Below are positions 34,005 to 42,252 of a DNA stretch of 64,000 nucleotides, one piece after another. A program made the position numbers and the translations under genes. The notes under the pieces were generated by a model. That model was not told the DNA's origin. It saw only the letters and a list, made by a program, of their open reading frames with translations, and ran no database searches. Positions within the stretch are counted from its first letter, which is position 1. Every line of letters starts with the position of its first letter. Source of the stretch: an uncultured Faecalibacterium sp. (GTDB taxonomy: Bacteria > Bacillota > Clostridia > Oscillospirales > Ruminococcaceae); the NCBI GenBank assembly GCA_900540455.1, contig UQGD01000008.1, forward strand, positions 6,201 through 70,200. Reading direction: 5' to 3'.

Positions 34005-34259
34005 ATGGATTGGATACTGCTTGTTGTGCTGCTGGTGATTTTTGGCGGCGGTTTTTGGGTGATGGGGCGGCTGGACCGCTTTGTGGCACAGTGCGTCCGC
34101 CAGACGCGGCGGGAGACCAAAGCCCAGCGGCCTCGTCAGCTGGAACTGGAACAGCTGGGGGAGGATGCGCTGCTGGATGCGGTCCGCAGCTACTGTGAGC
34201 AGCACGAGGATGCCCGCCTGACCCTGTGGGATGGCGCCCCGTGGGAGGATGTCGGGTAA
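34005..34259 (+). CDS. Small single-pass membrane protein, unknown function
   Basis: An 84-residue protein not recognised. It begins with a membrane helix (WILLVVLLVIFGGGFWVMG) and continues as a charged cytoplasmic tail (QTRRETKAQRPRQLELEQL, then DAVRSYCEQHEDARLTLWD). It sits 45 bp after trkA and 163 bp before kdpD on the same strand, with a G-rich ribosome site. Its position suggests a role in potassium uptake or sensing, similar to the small helper proteins of other K+ systems, but this is only context. Confidence 0.65.
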   Translation: MDWILLVVLLVIFGGGFWVMGRLDRFVAQCVRQTRRETKAQRPRQLELEQLGEDALLDAVRSYCEQHEDARLTLWDGAPWEDVG

Positions 34260-34384
34260 GGGAAGTATATATCGTAAGTGCTACGGGCAGGGGAGGGTGT
34301 GTCGGCGGTTCCGCCGGTGGGCCCTCCCTCCTGCTTTTCCGGAGCAGAGAGCGGGTCTGCCTGGTTTTTTTTGCGGCATCGTGG

Positions 34385-34390
34385 TACAAT
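34385..34390 (+). promoter_or_regulatory. Candidate extended -10 before kdpD
   Basis: TGG-TACAAT just upstream of an AGGAGGTGA ribosome site; the -35 is unclear. Confidence 0.4.
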
Positions 34391-34422
34391 AAACCTGCGT
34401 ATCACAGGAGGTGAAAAGCAGC

Positions 34423-36399
34423 ATGGAACAACGGCAGCACAGGCCCCCGCAGCATATTTTGGCCTGCCTTTCTTCCTCGCCGTCCAATGTAAAGATCGTG
34501 CATACCGCCGCCGAGATGGCGCGGGCATTTGGCGGCGTGTTCACAGCACTGTATGTCCGCACGCCGGCGGATGCCCGCCTTTCGGAGGCAGATAAAGCCC
34601 GTCTCCAGGCGCATATCCGCCTGGCAGAGCAGGAAGGGGCAGAGATCGCAGAAGCATATGGCGAGGATGTGCCGGACCAGATCGCAGAGTTTGCCCGGGT
34701 ATCCGGCATCACAAAGATCGTGCTGGGCAGCGCCAGCGTGCGGCCCCGGCTGGGCCGCAGACAGCCCACCCTGACCGAGCGGCTGACCCACACAGCCCCG
34801 GAGGTGGAGATCTATATCATCCCGGACGCAGGCCCGCAGGCCCGGTATCGGGCCGGGCGCAGCCTGTTCTCCCAGGCGGTGGCGCCTACCCCGTGGGATC
34901 TGGTGGTCACCGCAGCGCTGCTGGCGGCGGTGACAGCGGCCGGGAGCCTGCTGCAAGGCTGGGGTGTGGCGCAGTACAATATCATCATGCTGTATATGGT
35001 GGGGGTGCTGCTGACAGCCCTGTGTACCAAAGGGTATGTCTGCGGGGTGCTGGGATCGGTGCTGAGCGTGGCGTTTTTCAACTTCTTTTTTACTACGCCC
35101 GAACTCACCTTTCATGCCTACGACTCCGGCTACCAGGTCACCTTTGGGCTGATGCTGACCACAGCGGTGGTGGTCAGTACGCTGACCACCCGGCTCAAGA
35201 CCCACGCAAAACTCTCGGCCCGGGCGGCCTGGCGCACCAACCTTTTGTTCGACACCAGCCAGCTGCTGCAAAAAGGCCAGAGCGAGGCCGAGATCCTGTC
35301 GCTGACGGCGCGGCAGCTGGTCAAACTGCTGGATCGGCAGGTGGCGGCGTTTCCTGCCCAGGAGGGGGAGCTGGGGCCGGGGCAGTCCTTTGGCGCACAG
35401 CCGGGCAGCCCCCTTTTGACGGATCTGCCGGCAGAGCGCGCTGCTGCGGAGTGGGCCTTTGCCCACCGCAAACGGGCAGGAGCCTTTACTGGCAACGGCC
35501 CGGAAGCAAAGGGAATGTACCTGGCGCTGCGTACGGCTATGGGGGGCGTGTTCGGTGTAGTGGGTGTGGACCTGACCAGCGGCCCGCTGGAAGCCTTTGA
35601 AAACAGCGTCCTGCTCTCCATTTTGGGCGAATGTGCGCTGGCAATGGAGAACTGCACCAACGCCCGGGAAAAAGAGCAGGCCGCCATCCGGGCGGAGAAC
35701 GAGCAGCTGCGGGCCAATTTGCTGCGGGCCATCTCCCATGACCTGCGCACCCCGCTGACCGCGATCTCCGGCAACGCCAGCAACCTGCTGACCAACGATG
35801 CGGTGCTGGATGCGGCTGCCCGACGCCAGATCTGTACGGATATCTGGCAGGACTCCCAGTGGCTGATCGGCTTGGTGGAGAACCTGCTGGCCATTACCCG
35901 CATTGAGGATGGCCGGATGCAGCTGCGTTTGTCGCCGCAGCTGGTAGAGGAAGTGGTGGAGGAAGCGCTGCACCATGTGGGGACACACGGGGCGGAACAG
36001 CGGGTAACAGCCCACTACCCGGACCAGGTGCTGCTGGCAGATATGGATGCCCGGCTGATCATGCAGGTGGTCATCAACCTGGTGGACAATGCCCTGAAAT
36101 ACGCGCCCGCTCCGGCTCATGTGGAGGTCACTGTGCGTCCGGAAGGACAGGATGTGGCCGTACAGGTGGCGGATAATGGGCCGGGCATCCCGGATGACGG
36201 CAAGGACAAAGTGTTCGAGATGTTCTATACAGGGCCAGCCCGTGTGGCGGACAGCCGCCGCAGCCTGGGGCTGGGGCTGCCGTTGTGCAAAGCCATCGTC
36301 AATGCCCATGGCGGTACCCTGACTCTGACCGACAATACCCCTCACGGCTGTGTATTTACCTTTACACTGCCACAAAGCAAGGTGGATATCCATGAATAA
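34423..36399 (+). CDS. kdpD: KdpD-like sensor histidine kinase lacking the N-terminal KdpD domain
   Basis: A 658-residue sensor kinase. It begins with a universal-stress-protein domain (ILACLSSSPSNVKIVHTAAEMA), then four closely spaced membrane helices of the DUF4118 type, a GAF-like region, and a kinase core with His439 in RAISHDLRTPLTAISGN, the N-box INLVDNALKYAP, DNGPGIPDDG and GLGLPLCKAIV. Standard KdpD is near 900 residues and starts with a Walker-containing domain that is missing here. The ATG at 34423 is used because AGGAGGTGA lies just before it; an in-frame GTG at 34411 falls inside that ribosome site. No kdpFABC is nearby, so the adjacent Trk genes are the obvious target. Confidence 0.88.
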   Translation: MEQRQHRPPQHILACLSSSPSNVKIVHTAAEMARAFGGVFTALYVRTPADARLSEADKARLQAHIRLAEQEGAEIAEAYGEDVPDQIAEFARVSGITKIVLGSASVRPRLGRRQPTLTERLTHTAPEVEIYIIPDAGPQARYRAGRSLFSQAVAPTPWDLVVTAALLAAVTAAGSLLQGWGVAQYNIIMLYMVGVLLTALCTKGYVCGVLGSVLSVAFFNFFFTTPELTFHAYDSGYQVTFGLMLTTAVVVSTLTTRLKTHAKLSARAAWRTNLLFDTSQLLQKGQSEAEILSLTARQLVKLLDRQVAAFPAQEGELGPGQSFGAQPGSPLLTDLPAERAAAEWAFAHRKRAGAFTGNGPEAKGMYLALRTAMGGVFGVVGVDLTSGPLEAFENSVLLSILGECALAMENCTNAREKEQAAIRAENEQLRANLLRAISHDLRTPLTAISGNASNLLTNDAVLDAAARRQICTDIWQDSQWLIGLVENLLAITRIEDGRMQLRLSPQLVEEVVEEALHHVGTHGAEQRVTAHYPDQVLLADMDARLIMQVVINLVDNALKYAPAPAHVEVTVRPEGQDVAVQVADNGPGIPDDGKDKVFEMFYTGPARVADSRRSLGLGLPLCKAIVNAHGGTLTLTDNTPHGCVFTFTLPQSKVDIHE

Positions 36400-37117
36400 A
36401 CCATTGATCCTGGTGGTGGAGGATGATGCGCCGGTGCGCAGCCTGATCACCACCACACTGCGTGCCCACGACTACAAATTTTTGACCGCTGCAAACGGAG
36501 AGACCGCTCTGATGATGGCCTCTACCCATAACCCGGATATCATGCTGCTGGACCTGGGTCTGCCGGATATCGACGGGGTGGAGGTGATCCGCCGGGTGCG
36601 TGCCTGGTCGCAGCTGCCCATCCTGGTGCTCAGCGCCCGCAGTGAGGATGCAGACAAGATCGAGGCGCTGGACACCGGCGCAGACGACTACCTGACCAAG
36701 CCCTTCTCGGTGGAGGAGCTGCTGGCGCGGCTGCGGGCCACCCAGCGCCGGCTGGCGCTGATGCCTGCTGCGGAGGGCACGGGGTCGGTCTTTCAGAACG
36801 GACCGCTCCGGGTGGACCTGGCGGCGGGCTGTGCCTGGCTGTGCGGCGAGGAACTGCACCTGACCCCCATTGAGTACAAACTGCTCTGCCTGCTGGCGCA
36901 GAATGCCGGCCGGGTGCTGACCCATACGGCGATCACCCAAAAGATCTGGGGCAGCAGCTGGGACAATGACCTGGCCTCCCTGCGGGTGTACATGGCTTCT
37001 CTGCGCAAAAAGCTGGAAGCAGCCCCCGGTGCGCCGCAGTTCATCCAGACCCATGTAGGCGTGGGCTACCGGATGCTGAAGGTAGAGGAAACCGCCGGAG
37101 AAGAAAAGGAACAATAA
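36392..37117 (+). CDS. kdpE: KdpE-like OmpR-family response regulator
   Basis: A 241-residue regulator. The receiver domain has Asp11/Asp12 in VVEDDAP, phospho-acceptor Asp54 in LLDLGLPDIDG and Lys in DYLTKPFSVEEL; the C-terminal winged helix has ELHLTPIEYKLLCLLAQNAGRVLTH and LRVYMASLRKKLE. It overlaps kdpD by 8 bp, so the pair is coupled. An in-frame start at 36350 lies well inside kdpD and has no ribosome site. Confidence 0.92.
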   Translation: MNKPLILVVEDDAPVRSLITTTLRAHDYKFLTAANGETALMMASTHNPDIMLLDLGLPDIDGVEVIRRVRAWSQLPILVLSARSEDADKIEALDTGADDYLTKPFSVEELLARLRATQRRLALMPAAEGTGSVFQNGPLRVDLAAGCAWLCGEELHLTPIEYKLLCLLAQNAGRVLTHTAITQKIWGSSWDNDLASLRVYMASLRKKLEAAPGAPQFIQTHVGVGYRMLKVEETAGEEKEQ

Positions 37118-37121
37118 AAAG

Positions 37122-37158
37122 AGACCCGCTGGCAGCTGCCAGCGGGTCTTGTGTTTTA
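37122..37158. terminator. Terminator after kdpE
   Basis: A perfect 28-bp palindrome with arms AGACCCGCTGGCAG, followed by TGTGTTTT and preceded by an A-tract, between convergent genes. Confidence 0.9.
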
Positions 37159-37163
37159 ACAGG

Positions 37164-38330
37164 TCATACACCAAAGTTCAGCCGGATATCCCCCAGGCTG
37201 CATTGGACGGAGAGGGCGGCGCTGCCGGAGCTGGTCTGGTAGCGGGTGCCCTGGCTCTGGCCATTGACCGTGACTTCGCCCAGGGCGCACCGGGCATTGG
37301 TGCGGCAGCTGTCCGCTGCATCGGCCAGGCCCAGGGTCAGATCTCCGGCGGACAGTTCCAGCTCTGCCTCCCGCAGGCCCTCCAGGCGGGCGATCTTCAG
37401 ATCACCCATATCCATCTCCGCATCCAGCTCCTGGACGGCGGCGCTGTCGATAGCCAGGCTGCCCATAGAGAGGGTAAAATCAGCCTCCTTGGCCTGGAGC
37501 TGCTCCAGCTGGATATTGCCCATGGCCATATCCGCCGAAAATTCCCGGCTGCGCACCGCCTTGGCGGACAGATCGCCCATGCTCAGTTCCAGATCCATGT
37601 CGTCCACGGAAAGGCTGCCCAGGTCTGCATCGCCCATAGCCAGGTACAGGTCCAGGCTGCGCAGAGCCTCCGGCGGCAGGGTGATGGAGAGCACAGGATT
37701 CGACCACTTGTGGGGATCGACGTTTGCAGGGACCTTGTAGCGGATCAGATATTCGTAGCCATCATCGTCCTGCTGGCGCTGGCAGAGCAGCCAATCCCGG
37801 CGGAACTCCTGGAAGTCCAGGGTGGCGGCGGTGGCGTTTTCGTCCACCTGGAACACCACGGAACCAAAGTCCAACTGCAGTTCCAGATCCCGGATCTCCT
37901 CCAGCGAAACGCTCTGCTGGAAGCTCTCCACCTCGTGCTTAGAGGTGTCCTGGCTGGTGAATACGGCCGTGCTGGGTGTCTGGATGAGGGGCATGGGGCC
38001 TGTCTTTGCCGAGAGCAGCACAGAGATCAGCACAAAGACCAGCACAGCGGCGGCAAAGTCCCCCAGGGTAAACCACTTGGCTCTGCTGCGCTGGCGGGAG
38101 CGGGCATTGGCTGCGGCCGGCGGGGTGGGGACAGTGGGCAGGGACTGGGCCTCCAGCAGCTTTTTGGCCAGCTGCTCCGGGCTGCCCAGTTCTGCAATGA
38201 CCTCGGCTTCCTTTTCAGGGCCGGCAGCGTCAAAATACTCCTCATAATAGCGCAGAGCGTCGCAGCGCTCCGCATCGGGCAGGGGGGACAAAAGCTGCTC
38301 CAAAGCAGACATAAATTCAAAACGGGTCAT
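37164..38330 (-). CDS. HAAS/DUF1700-DUF4097 membrane protein
   Basis: A 388-residue protein. Residues 1-60 form a HAAS/DUF1700 domain (MTRFEFMSALEQLLSPLPD, YYEEYFDAAGPEKEAEVI), which usually partners PadR regulators. One membrane helix follows (residues ~88-105) and then a DUF4097 beta-strand domain. That domain shows about six ~20-residue repeats ending in MGD, MGN, MGS or SAGD. The gene follows the padR-like gene by 3 bp. The biological role of this pair is generally tied to envelope sensing, but is not established here. Confidence 0.85.
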   Translation of the reverse strand: MTRFEFMSALEQLLSPLPDAERCDALRYYEEYFDAAGPEKEAEVIAELGSPEQLAKKLLEAQSLPTVPTPPAAANARSRQRSRAKWFTLGDFAAAVLVFVLISVLLSAKTGPMPLIQTPSTAVFTSQDTSKHEVESFQQSVSLEEIRDLELQLDFGSVVFQVDENATAATLDFQEFRRDWLLCQRQQDDDGYEYLIRYKVPANVDPHKWSNPVLSITLPPEALRSLDLYLAMGDADLGSLSVDDMDLELSMGDLSAKAVRSREFSADMAMGNIQLEQLQAKEADFTLSMGSLAIDSAAVQELDAEMDMGDLKIARLEGLREAELELSAGDLTLGLADAADSCRTNARCALGEVTVNGQSQGTRYQTSSGSAALSVQCSLGDIRLNFGV

Positions 38331-38333
38331 ATG

Positions 38334-38648
38334 TTAATCCTCCTGAAAGATCTGGTGGATGCTGGCGGAATAGGCGTTCCACTCTGCCTTGTAGGCGGCC
38401 AGCTGGGCCCGTCCGGCAGGGGTGATCATGTAATAACGGCGGTTGCGGCCATTGCAGGAGGCATCGTAAGCGGTAAGGTGTCCGTCCTTCTGCAAACGGC
38501 GCAGCACAGGGTAAAGGGTGGATTCGCTCAGGTCCAGTGCCTGTTTGATCTCCTGGGTGATCTTATAACCATATGCGCCCTCGGGCTCCTTGGACACGAT
38601 GGCCAGCACCACCGCATCCAGCAATGCTGCGCCGGTGGTAAAACTCAT
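38334..38648 (-). CDS. PadR-family transcriptional regulator
   Basis: A 104-residue winged-helix protein of the short PadR class. Landmarks are LAIVSKEPEGAYGYKITQEI, LSESTLYPVLRRLQKDGHL and the wing GRNRRYYMITPAGRAQL. It is the first gene of a two-gene operon with the HAAS-DUF4097 protein. A large AT palindrome covers its promoter, so it is probably autoregulated. Confidence 0.92.
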   Translation of the reverse strand: MSFTTGAALLDAVVLAIVSKEPEGAYGYKITQEIKQALDLSESTLYPVLRRLQKDGHLTAYDASCNGRNRRYYMITPAGRAQLAAYKAEWNAYSASIHQIFQED

Positions 38649-38715
38649 GGGTTCTCCCTCCTCTCTGGGGGCGGGGGCCGCCCGATTCCGATCTGCCGTA
38701 AATAACGGTTTCTCT

Positions 38716-38754
38716 TATATAATATTATATAGCATATAGTATGCACACCGTCAA
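38716..38754 (-). promoter_or_regulatory. PadR promoter overlapped by palindromic operators
   Basis: On the minus strand TTGACG (38749-38754), 17 bases and TATATA (38726-38731) form the promoter. A 16-bp perfect palindrome TATATAATATTATATA (38716-38731) covers the -10, and GCATA-TAG-TATGC (38732-38744) fills the spacer. Confidence 0.8.
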
Positions 38755-38776
38755 GAGACTTCGCTGCAAAATTTGT

Positions 38777-38819
38777 GAAAAAAACCGCCCCTGCCGGCCT
38801 TTTGGGGCGGCAAGGGCGG
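38777..38819 (-). terminator. Terminator of the fatty-acid operon
   Basis: An imperfect stem of CCGCCC-TGCCG arms (38785-38819) is followed on the minus strand by a run of eight T. Confidence 0.85.
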
Positions 38820-38837
38820 ACAGGGGGGCAAAGCGGG

Positions 38838-39308
38838 TCAGGTCTGGGGGTCGGTCAGCACAAAGGTCAGCTCTGCGGTAACGGCACACTGGCCATCCAC
38901 CCAGGCAGAGGCGGTGCCCATGCCCACCGGGCCGCGCTGAGCGGTAAGCTCGCAGTGGAGAGTGAGCAGGTCGCCAGGCTGGACCTGGCGGCGGAACCGG
39001 GCATTTTTCACTCCGCCGAACAGCGCCAGCTTACCGGCGTTCGCCGGCAGAGAGAGGGCGGCTGCAGCGCCGGTCTGGGCCAGCGCTTCCAGAAGAAGCA
39101 CGCCGGGCATCACCGGCTGTCCAGGGAAATGCCCGCAGAAAAACTGCTCGTTCCGGGTGACGCATTTGCGGCCGATGGCCCACTGCCCCGGCTCGTAGTC
39201 CAGGATGCGGTCTACCAGCGCAAAGGGGTAGCGGTGAGGCAGCAGTGCTTCCAGCTGCTGGGCGTTCATGGTCAGGGGCTGGGTGCGGGGGCTGCGGGGT
39301 TCGGTCAT
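38838..39308 (-). CDS. fabZ: 3-hydroxyacyl-ACP dehydratase FabZ
   Basis: A 156-residue hot-dog-fold dehydratase of fatty-acid elongation. The catalytic His60 lies in [18 protein letters not shown] with Glu74 in the same motif, and [14 protein letters not shown] is the usual N-terminal segment. It starts 3 bp after the fabF stop. A second in-frame ATG 13 residues in would give the normal family start, so the true start is slightly uncertain. It is the last gene of the operon. Confidence 0.93.
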   Translation of the reverse strand: MTEPRSPRTQPLTMNAQQLEALLPHRYPFALVDRILDYEPGQWAIGRKCVTRNEQFFCGHFPGQPVMPGVLLLEALAQTGAAAALSLPANAGKLALFGGVKNARFRRQVQPGDLLTLHCELTAQRGPVGMGTASAWVDGQCAVTAELTFVLTDPQT

Positions 39309-39311
39309 GGG

Positions 39312-40550
39312 TCAGCCCTCCCATCTGCGCAGAGCCAGGCAGGCATTGTGTCCGCCAAAGCCCAGGCTGTTGGAAAGGGCGTATTCCATCTTCATCTCCC
39401 GGCCGGTGTTGGGCACATAGTCCAGGTCGCAGTCCGGGTCCGGCTGTGCGGAGTGGATGGTGGGAGGGGCAAACTGGTCTCGCAGGGCCAGTGCCGTAAA
39501 CACCGCTTCCACACCGCCTGCGGCACCCAGCAGATGGCCGGTCATGCTCTTGGTGCTGGATACGGCCAGCTCCCCGGCATGGGGGCCGAATACCGAGTGG
39601 ATCGCGGCGGTCTCGCAGGTGTCGTTCAGCGGGGTGCCGGTGCCGTGTGCGTTGATATAGTCCACCTGCTGGGGCTGTACACCGCCATCGGCCAGGGCCA
39701 GCCGCATACAATCGGCAGCGCCTGCGCCGCCGGGAGCCGGGGCGGTGAAGTGATAGGCATCGCAGTTGGAGCCATAGCCCACCACTTCGGCATAGATATG
39801 TGCGCCGCGGGCCTGGGCCTGCTCCAGATCTTCCAGCAGCAGCACACCGGCACCTTCGCCCATCACAAACCCGGTACGCCGGGCATCAAAGGGCAGGCTG
39901 GCGGCGTTGGGGTCGCTGCTGGCAGAAAGGGCCTTCATGCTGGCAAAACCGCCCATGCCCAGGGGGCTGATGCAGCTCTCGGCACCGCCGCAGAGCATGG
40001 CCCGCTCGTATCCGTCCCGGATGCGGTGGAAGGCATCGCCTACGGCATTGGTGCCGCCTGCACAGGCAGTGACCGGGCAGCTGCACTGGCCTTTCAGACC
40101 AAAACGGATGGCTACCTGTGCGGCCGCCATGTTCACGATGGCCATGGGCACAAAATAGGGGCTGACCTTGTCGAAGCCTTTCTCCTGCCCGCGGGCGTGC
40201 TGCTGCTCGATGATGGGCAGACCGCCGATGCCGCTGGACAGGATCACGCCGGTCTGCTCCGGAGCGGCAGAAACATCCAGTCCGCTGTCCGCCAGTGCTT
40301 CGGCGGCGGCAGCCAGGGCAAACTGTGCAAACCGGGCCACCTTGCGGGCCTCGCGGCGGTCGATGGCGGTGCTGGGGTCAAAATCCTTGACTTCGGCAGC
40401 CAGGGTGCAGGGCAGCGCCGAAGCATCGAACTGGGTGATGGGGCCGATGCCGCAGCGTCCCTCCCGGGCGGCGGCCCAGCTCTCGGCAGCGGTCAGACCC
40501 AGGGGGCTGACCATGCCAAGGCCGGTGATCACAACTCTGCGTTTTTCCAT
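39312..40550 (-). CDS. fabF: Beta-ketoacyl-ACP synthase II FabF
   Basis: A 412-residue condensing enzyme that elongates acyl-ACP with malonyl-ACP. It opens RRVVITGLGMVSPLG, has the active-site cysteine in VTACAGGTNAVGDA, the first histidine in YINAHGTGTPLNDT and the second in KSMTGHLLGAAGGVE, and closes with NSLGFGGHNACLAL. The ATG at 40550 is preceded by AAAGGAAG; a 14-residue extension into the fabG 3' spacer is rejected. Confidence 0.94.
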   Translation of the reverse strand: MEKRRVVITGLGMVSPLGLTAAESWAAAREGRCGIGPITQFDASALPCTLAAEVKDFDPSTAIDRREARKVARFAQFALAAAAEALADSGLDVSAAPEQTGVILSSGIGGLPIIEQQHARGQEKGFDKVSPYFVPMAIVNMAAAQVAIRFGLKGQCSCPVTACAGGTNAVGDAFHRIRDGYERAMLCGGAESCISPLGMGGFASMKALSASSDPNAASLPFDARRTGFVMGEGAGVLLLEDLEQAQARGAHIYAEVVGYGSNCDAYHFTAPAPGGAGAADCMRLALADGGVQPQQVDYINAHGTGTPLNDTCETAAIHSVFGPHAGELAVSSTKSMTGHLLGAAGGVEAVFTALALRDQFAPPTIHSAQPDPDCDLDYVPNTGREMKMEYALSNSLGFGGHNACLALRRWEG

Positions 40551-40564
40551 GTTGTATCTTCCTT

Positions 40565-41317
40565 TCAAATCGCCATGCCGCCGTCCACACACAGTACCTG
40601 ACCGGTGAGATAGCTGCTGGACTCCTGGGCAAAAAAGCCCACAGCCTGGGCAACTTCCTCCGGCTGGCCCGGCCGTCCGGCGGGGATGCCCTGGACCATG
40701 CCTTCCCGCACAGCCTGGGGCAGGGCGGCGGTCATATCGGTCTCAATGTAGCCGGGTGCCACGGCGTTTACCGTGATGTTCCGGGAGGCCAGCTCCCGCG
40801 CCAGGGTCTTGGTCAGACCGATCAGTCCCGCCTTGCTGGCGGCGTAGTTGGCCTGGCCGGGGTTGCCCCGCAGGGCCACCACACTGGCAAGGTTGATGAT
40901 GCGGCCATAGCGCTGGCGAACCATCCGGCGGGCAGCTTCTTTGCAGCAGAGGAATGAACCTTTCAGGTTTGCATCCATCACCTGGTCAAAGTCCTGCTCG
41001 GACATCCGCAGCAAAAGTCCGTCCCGGGTAATGCCTGCGTTGTTGACCAGGATATCCACCCGGCCAAACTGCTCTGCTGCCTGGCGGAACAGTTCAGCAC
41101 AGCCTTCGGCGGTGCTTACATCTGCCTGCACGGTCAAAGCCTCTGCTCCGGCCTGCCGGCACAGGTCGGCGGTCTCTGCGGCCGCCTGTGCCCCGTGGCA
41201 GTAGTTCACCACCACGCAGCAGCCCTGGCGGGCCAGCTGCAGGCAAACGGCACGGCCGATGCCCCGGCTCCCGCCAGTGACGACCGCTACGCGGCGCAGC
41301 TCAGCAGTGTCGCTCAT
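40565..41317 (-). CDS. fabG: 3-oxoacyl-ACP reductase FabG
   Basis: A 250-residue NADPH-dependent short-chain reductase. TGGSRGIGRAVCLQLA binds the cofactor, NNAGITRDGLLLRM follows, and the catalytic Tyr and Lys are in YAASKAGLIGLTK. Its start overlaps the fabD stop (ATGA). Confidence 0.94.
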   Translation of the reverse strand: MSDTAELRRVAVVTGGSRGIGRAVCLQLARQGCCVVVNYCHGAQAAAETADLCRQAGAEALTVQADVSTAEGCAELFRQAAEQFGRVDILVNNAGITRDGLLLRMSEQDFDQVMDANLKGSFLCCKEAARRMVRQRYGRIINLASVVALRGNPGQANYAASKAGLIGLTKTLARELASRNITVNAVAPGYIETDMTAALPQAVREGMVQGIPAGRPGQPEEVAQAVGFFAQESSSYLTGQVLCVDGGMAI

Positions 41318-42252
41318 AGTGTTTCTCCTTTCCAGGCTGTCAAAGCAGCGTCCAGGGCTTCCGGGGTGTCGGCAAAGGCGCAGACTACCTCACTGCCCAG
41401 GGTCTTTTTCACAAAACCGCTCAGGGTGCTGCTGGGGCCCACCTCCAGGATGTGGTCCACCCCCAGCTCGGCCAAGCGGCGCAGCGTATCCTCCATATAA
41501 ACGCTGCTTTGCACCTGGCGCACCAGCAGAGCAGGGATGGAGTCCTCGGGGGATTTTTCCCGTCCCAGGCAGTTGAACAGCACCGGGATCTCCATGGGGC
41601 CAAAGGGTTCGGCGGCAAAGCGCTGCTCCAGTGCCTGGCCTGCCGGAGCCATCAGGGTGGTGTGGAACGGCCCGCTGACCCGCAGGGGGATGCAGCGCCG
41701 GGCGCCGGCCTCCTTGGCAAGCTGGGCTGCCAGGTCTACGGCATCCTTTTGTCCGCCGATGACCAGCTGGCCGGGGCAGTTGTAGTTGCAGATCTCCACC
41801 ACGCCTTTTTCCCGTGCCCGGGCGCAGCACTCTGCCAGGGGAAGGCGGTCCAGCCCCATCACGGCGGTCATCCCGCAGGGGATGCCTTCAGCGGCCTGGG
41901 CCATGGATTTGCCGCGGAAAGCGGCCAGCTCGATGGCCTGTTTGGGGGTAAACACACCCGCAGACTGCAAAGCGGCGTATTCGCCCAAGGACAGCCCGGC
42001 TGCATAGTCCGGCTGGAAGCCTTTTTCTTTCAGCACAGCCCAGACACCGGCATCAAAGGCCACCAGGCAGGGCTGGGTATATTGCGTCTCGTCCAAAAGG
42101 TGGTCGGGGTCTTCAAAGCAGACCTGGTGCAGGTCAAAGTCCAGCTCGGCGCTGTCAAATGCCTGCCGGAATACGGCAGAAGCATCATAGAACGCCCGTC
42201 CCATACCGGGACGCTGGCTGCCCTGCCCTGTATAAAGTACAGCAGTTTTCAT
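41314..42252 (-). CDS. fabD: Malonyl-CoA:ACP transacylase FabD
   Basis: A 312-residue acyltransferase that loads malonate on ACP. It opens TAVLYTGQGSQRPGMGRA; the nucleophile serine is in AGLSLGEYAAL, where the family usually has GHSLGE, so the residue before Ser is Leu rather than His. The active-site histidine is in VSGPFHTTLM. The start at 42252 makes an ATGA overlap with the upstream gene; a five-residue longer form is possible. Confidence 0.92.
   Translation of the reverse strand: MKTAVLYTGQGSQRPGMGRAFYDASAVFRQAFDSAELDFDLHQVCFEDPDHLLDETQYTQPCLVAFDAGVWAVLKEKGFQPDYAAGLSLGEYAALQSAGVFTPKQAIELAAFRGKSMAQAAEGIPCGMTAVMGLDRLPLAECCARAREKGVVEICNYNCPGQLVIGGQKDAVDLAAQLAKEAGARRCIPLRVSGPFHTTLMAPAGQALEQRFAAEPFGPMEIPVLFNCLGREKSPEDSIPALLVRQVQSSVYMEDTLRRLAELGVDHILEVGPSSTLSGFVKKTLGSEVVCAFADTPEALDAALTAWKGETL

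Noticed and set aside
34411..34422. GTG at 34411 as start of kdpD
   Set aside because: It lies inside the AGGAGGTGA ribosome site that serves the ATG at 34423.
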